A stretch of DNA of 64,000 bases from Phormidium tenue FACHB-1052 (GTDB lineage: Bacteria > Cyanobacteriota > Cyanobacteriia > Phormidesmidales > Phormidesmidaceae): assembly GCF_014696675.1 (NCBI RefSeq), contig NZ_JACJQN010000004.1, forward strand, positions 1-64,000. Reading direction: 5' to 3'. Position numbers and translations under genes: made by a program. This document shows positions 61,697 through 64,000 of the stretch, one piece after another. The notes under the pieces were generated by a model. It saw only the letters and a list, made by a program, of their open reading frames with translations, was not told the origin of the DNA and ran no database searches. The stretch's first letter is position 1; each line of letters starts with the position of its first letter.

Positions 61697-62092
61697 TTAC
61701 TCGTCCAGGTGTTCGGCCACTTCCCGGTAGAGGGACATGATGTGGTCGTCAGCGAGGCCATAGTAGACGTTGCGGCCTTGGCGACGGTAGGTGACTAGAC
61801 GCTGCGAGCGCAGCACCCGCAGCTGATGGGACACCGCCGATTCACCCATTTTCACCGCAGCAGCCAGATCACACACACAAAGTTCTTGCTGAGCCAGGGC
61901 CGACAGTAACTTGAGCCGATGGGGATCGGAAAGTGCGCTGAAAAACTCTGCCATCCGCTGAGCCTTTGCAGTGCTCAGCACCTCAGGTTGCACCTGGCGC
62001 ACATTGTCTAAATGCACGAGCGATGCGTCACAGCTGGGAGCGTCGTCAGTCGCTTCAATGGGGGAAGTCTCTGTAGAACGAGAATTAGCCAT
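61697..62092 (-). CDS. smtB: ArsR/SmtB-family metal-sensing repressor (SmtB/ZiaR-type)
   Basis: A 131-residue winged-helix repressor. The recognition segment includes [15 protein letters not shown]. The alpha5 metal ligands keep the exact SmtB spacing: Asp115, His117, His128 and Glu131 (D-x-H-x10-H-x2-E). The alpha3N site has Cys72 and Cys74 (ELCVCDL), and an N-terminal Cys21 is present. This is the ziaR/SmtB pattern for Zn or Cd sensing: metal binding releases DNA. The protein would control the ATPase run and perhaps itself. Confidence 0.95.
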   Translation of the reverse strand: MANSRSTETSPIEATDDAPSCDASLVHLDNVRQVQPEVLSTAKAQRMAEFFSALSDPHRLKLLSALAQQELCVCDLAAAVKMGESAVSHQLRVLRSQRLVTYRRQGRNVYYGLADDHIMSLYREVAEHLDE

Positions 62093-62125
62093 CGATTGGG
62101 TTCCCTGGCTTTTTCTCTATGATAC

Positions 62126-62156
62126 TGAGAATCGTTACCACTGAAAACCTGTTCAG
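62126..62156. promoter_or_regulatory. Zur-like box next to a SmtB-like repeat upstream of smtB
   Basis: TGAGAATCGTTACCA (62126-62140) matches the cyanobacterial Zur/Fur-type pattern TGAnAATnnTTAnCA. Directly next to it, CTGAA (62141-62145) and TTCAG (62152-62156) form an inverted repeat with a 6-base spacer, like a SmtB half-site pair. Both lie 34-64 bases upstream of the smtB start, so self-repression plus zinc-starvation control is possible. Inference. Confidence 0.5.
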
Positions 62157-62175
62157 AGGATTGAGGACGTTGGCC

Positions 62176-62985
62176 TTATGGGGCTTGCTCGCTTCCCTCC
62201 TGCTGCACCTGCTGCATGAAGTACAGGGTTTGCTGATAGCCTTGGCTATCGCCCTGGGCCTGAAACAGAGCCGCCGCCTGGCGCAAATCGGCCAGGGCGG
62301 CTTGAGAATCGCCGAGCTGGTGCTGCAAAATACCGCGATTACCATAAGCTTCAGCTAGCTCAGGATTGAGGCGGAGTGCGGTATTGAAGTCTGAGAGGGC
62401 AGCTTCAGGATTGCCCATTTCGGTGTAAATTTTGCCTCGGTTGTAGTGGGCATCGGCGTTGTCTGGAGCCAGGGCAATTACGGAGTCTAGATCGCTCAAG
62501 GCCTGGGGTAAGTTGCCGGTGGCGGCCAGGACAAGGCCGCGATCCAAATAGGGCTGGACAACATCAGGGGCGAGCTCAATGGCCTGGGTCAGATCGGCTA
62601 TCGCCGCCTCGGCATTGGTCATGTGAGCGTGAGCCTCTCCCCGGTTGTACAAGGTTTCTGAATGGTCGGGGCGAAGCTGAAGCGCTCTGGAAAAGTCAGC
62701 GATGGCGAGCTGATAATCGCCCAGGTCGTGGTAGGCAATGCCGCGATGGAAATAGGCCTCAGCACTGGTGGCATCGGCTTGAATGGCCTGGCTGTAAGTT
62801 GCGATCGCTGCCTCTAGCTCCCCCTGCTCCGCTTGCTGTCGGCCCTGATTCAGAAGGCTGTTTGCGGCCGCCGCCGCCTGTTGTTCTACCGCGCGGGCAG
62901 GCTGCATCCCCGCTGCCATACTCCCAAGAGGGGCAATAACGACAGCCATTCCTAGCGCTATCGCTACCATTCTTTGCATTGGCAT
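62176..62985 (-). CDS. Exported TPR-repeat protein, 269 aa
   Basis: Start at 62985 (MPMQRMVAIALG), chosen for GGAGAGAAGCC upstream. A signal peptide ending near GMQPARA, then about six TPR units of the pattern GELEAAIATYSQAIQADATS, GDYQLAIADFSRALQL, GNPEAALSDFNTALRL. A Gln/Tyr-rich end. The TPRs suggest scaffold use in the periplasm. Head to tail with the smtB gene, same strand. Confidence 0.88.
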   Translation of the reverse strand: MPMQRMVAIALGMAVVIAPLGSMAAGMQPARAVEQQAAAAANSLLNQGRQQAEQGELEAAIATYSQAIQADATSAEAYFHRGIAYHDLGDYQLAIADFSRALQLRPDHSETLYNRGEAHAHMTNAEAAIADLTQAIELAPDVVQPYLDRGLVLAATGNLPQALSDLDSVIALAPDNADAHYNRGKIYTEMGNPEAALSDFNTALRLNPELAEAYGNRGILQHQLGDSQAALADLRQAAALFQAQGDSQGYQQTLYFMQQVQQEGSEQAP

Positions 62986-63297
62986 GGCTTCTCTCCTAAC
63001 CGCACGACTTAAGCAATGGGTGGTCTTCACCGTGAGCCTGTACCGTAAGGCTCAGGCACAATTCCAAACCAGCGCCTTGTGACGCTTTACAAGCTGACTG
63101 AGCTACCCCCAGCAATCTCCAAGGCCGTGGCGTTTCTCTGACGCGGGCCTCAAACGCTTAGAGCCCATTCCTCTCCACTCCAGTGTAGCGACCGTTCTGG
63201 GGATTAGATTTTCTCTGAAACAAGATGAAAAGGGCGATCTCGATGCCGTAAAATCAAGCAAAATCAAAGGCTTACCCAGTGCACTGTGAGATGCTGC

Positions 63298-64000
63298 ATG
63301 AAACAATACCGACCTTTGGTGAGCCTAATCGGCATGGCAGGTGGGCTACTGCTGGCGCTTCCAGTCGAAGCCGCTCAGTTTAGAACTTGGCGCTTTGACC
63401 CCCAGCAAAATCGGCTAGAGTTTTCGACCGATGCCGCCGTGCAGCCCAGGGCGCAGCTTTTGTTTAACCCCACCCGCATCGTGGTGGACTTGCCCGGTAC
63501 AACCCTGGAGCAGCGAACGATTAACCAGGCTTTTGGCGGTGCTATTCAAGCCGTTCGCATCGGGCAGTTCGATGCTCAAACTACCCGACTGGTCATTGAA
63601 CTAGCCCCTGGCTACACTCTTAACCCAGACCAGGTCGTGGTACGAGGGGAAACGCCACAGCAGTGGGTGGTGCAATTGCCTCCGCCGCAGGGTGAACCAG
63701 CGCCCAGCGCCGCCGCCACCACCAATCAGGTTAATGCTACCCCAGTCGCTGGAGCCGCTACCCAAGTTGAAGGGGTGCGCACCACTCCCGATGGATTTTT
63801 CATTCGCACCTCTGGGGCAAGCCCGAACCTGACCGTGGAGCGAGTCAGCGATACCCAGGTAGTACTTGAGCTCGAAAACGCCACCGTGGCAACAGCCCTA
63901 ACCGGACAAACTCTACCCGCTAATCGCTTTGGGGTCACCGCTTGGACTATTCAGCCAGTGAGCGCGGCGGCGGTGCCAACCCTGCAAATTACCCTAACGG
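63298..64000 (+). CDS. AMIN-domain cell-wall amidase (partial, runs off the window)
   Basis: Open from the ATG at 63298 (MKQYRPLVSLIGMAGGLLLA) to the right edge, 234 codons so far. A signal peptide ends near LPVEA, followed by an AMIN domain (FRTWRFDPQQNRLEF, TRIVVDLPG, AVRIGQF), then a Pro/Ala-rich linker and a second AMIN domain (VEGVRTTPDGFFIRT). AMIN domains target amidases to the septum or outer wall in cyanobacteria (AmiC type); the catalytic domain should lie past the window. Divergent from the TPR gene, next to the metal block. Confidence 0.88.
   Translation, partial: MKQYRPLVSLIGMAGGLLLALPVEAAQFRTWRFDPQQNRLEFSTDAAVQPRAQLLFNPTRIVVDLPGTTLEQRTINQAFGGAIQAVRIGQFDAQTTRLVIELAPGYTLNPDQVVVRGETPQQWVVQLPPPQGEPAPSAAATTNQVNATPVAGAATQVEGVRTTPDGFFIRTSGASPNLTVERVSDTQVVLELENATVATALTGQTLPANRFGVTAWTIQPVSAAAVPTLQITLT

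Overview
The window looks like chromosomal DNA of a filamentous, Leptolyngbya/Nodosilinea-type cyanobacterium. The HIP1 palindrome GCGATCGC and its core recur in almost every gene, and there are cyanobacterial markers: Ycf51, a MenG-type naphthoquinone methyltransferase, a CrtD-type carotenoid desaturase, a Mo-nitrogenase C-terminal-domain protein, a DUF445 protein, a SpoIID/LytB protein and a SmtB/ZiaR-type metal sensor. Most genes are GC-rich housekeeping or envelope genes on both strands. No rRNA genes, no CRISPR array and no complete insertion sequence were seen. The only tRNA sequence is a 3' half.

Layout. 0-13 kb: unknown conserved proteins, an OGFr-domain protein, a TerB/Mo-nitro_C protein, prfC, a RelE-type toxin-antitoxin pair, a YeeE/YedE sulfur-transport pair, a CrtISO-like oxidoreductase, a YdjM-like membrane protein and SpoIID. 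13.1-18.7 kb: an AT-richer accessory island. It has two decayed copies of a DUF433/DUF5615 toxin-antitoxin module flanking a Nif11-leader peptide gene and an NmrA-like gene, DUF2442/DUF4160, a HTH gene with a candidate operator, a family of short palindromic repeats, a hairpin-rich leader in front of a small gene, and a 42-bp tandem array. 18.7-45 kb: core genes (HEAT protein, methyltransferases, LD-carboxypeptidase, GT39, crtD, ycf51, an Fe-ADH/aminotransferase pair, tatA, sppA, pilin, menG, DUF445, a 1651-residue double hybrid kinase, PAP2, DUF1206, Pmp3).

47.3-51.6 kb: a second accessory island. It begins exactly at a truncated tRNA-Val(CAC) that looks like an attachment-site remnant. It holds small unknown genes, a DUF6876 protein and two HEPN-like proteins, one with two RN-x3-H motifs.

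52-64 kb: a metal-resistance and cell-envelope block. A SmtB-type sensor gene (with Zur-like and SmtB-like boxes upstream) lies opposite a His-rich Zn/Cd-type P-ATPase that has its own operator-like repeat. The ATPase heads a six-gene co-directional run: ATPase, NicO-like transporter, VKOR-thioredoxin fusion, TPR lipidless secreted protein, a LytM/M23 protein that has lost one catalytic His, and a class B PBP. Next to it are a second, intact M23 protein, a CPBP protease, another TPR protein and an AMIN-domain amidase running off the right edge. The arrangement suggests metal efflux linked to disulfide formation and peptidoglycan remodelling. This linkage is my inference and the most interesting system-level hypothesis in the window.
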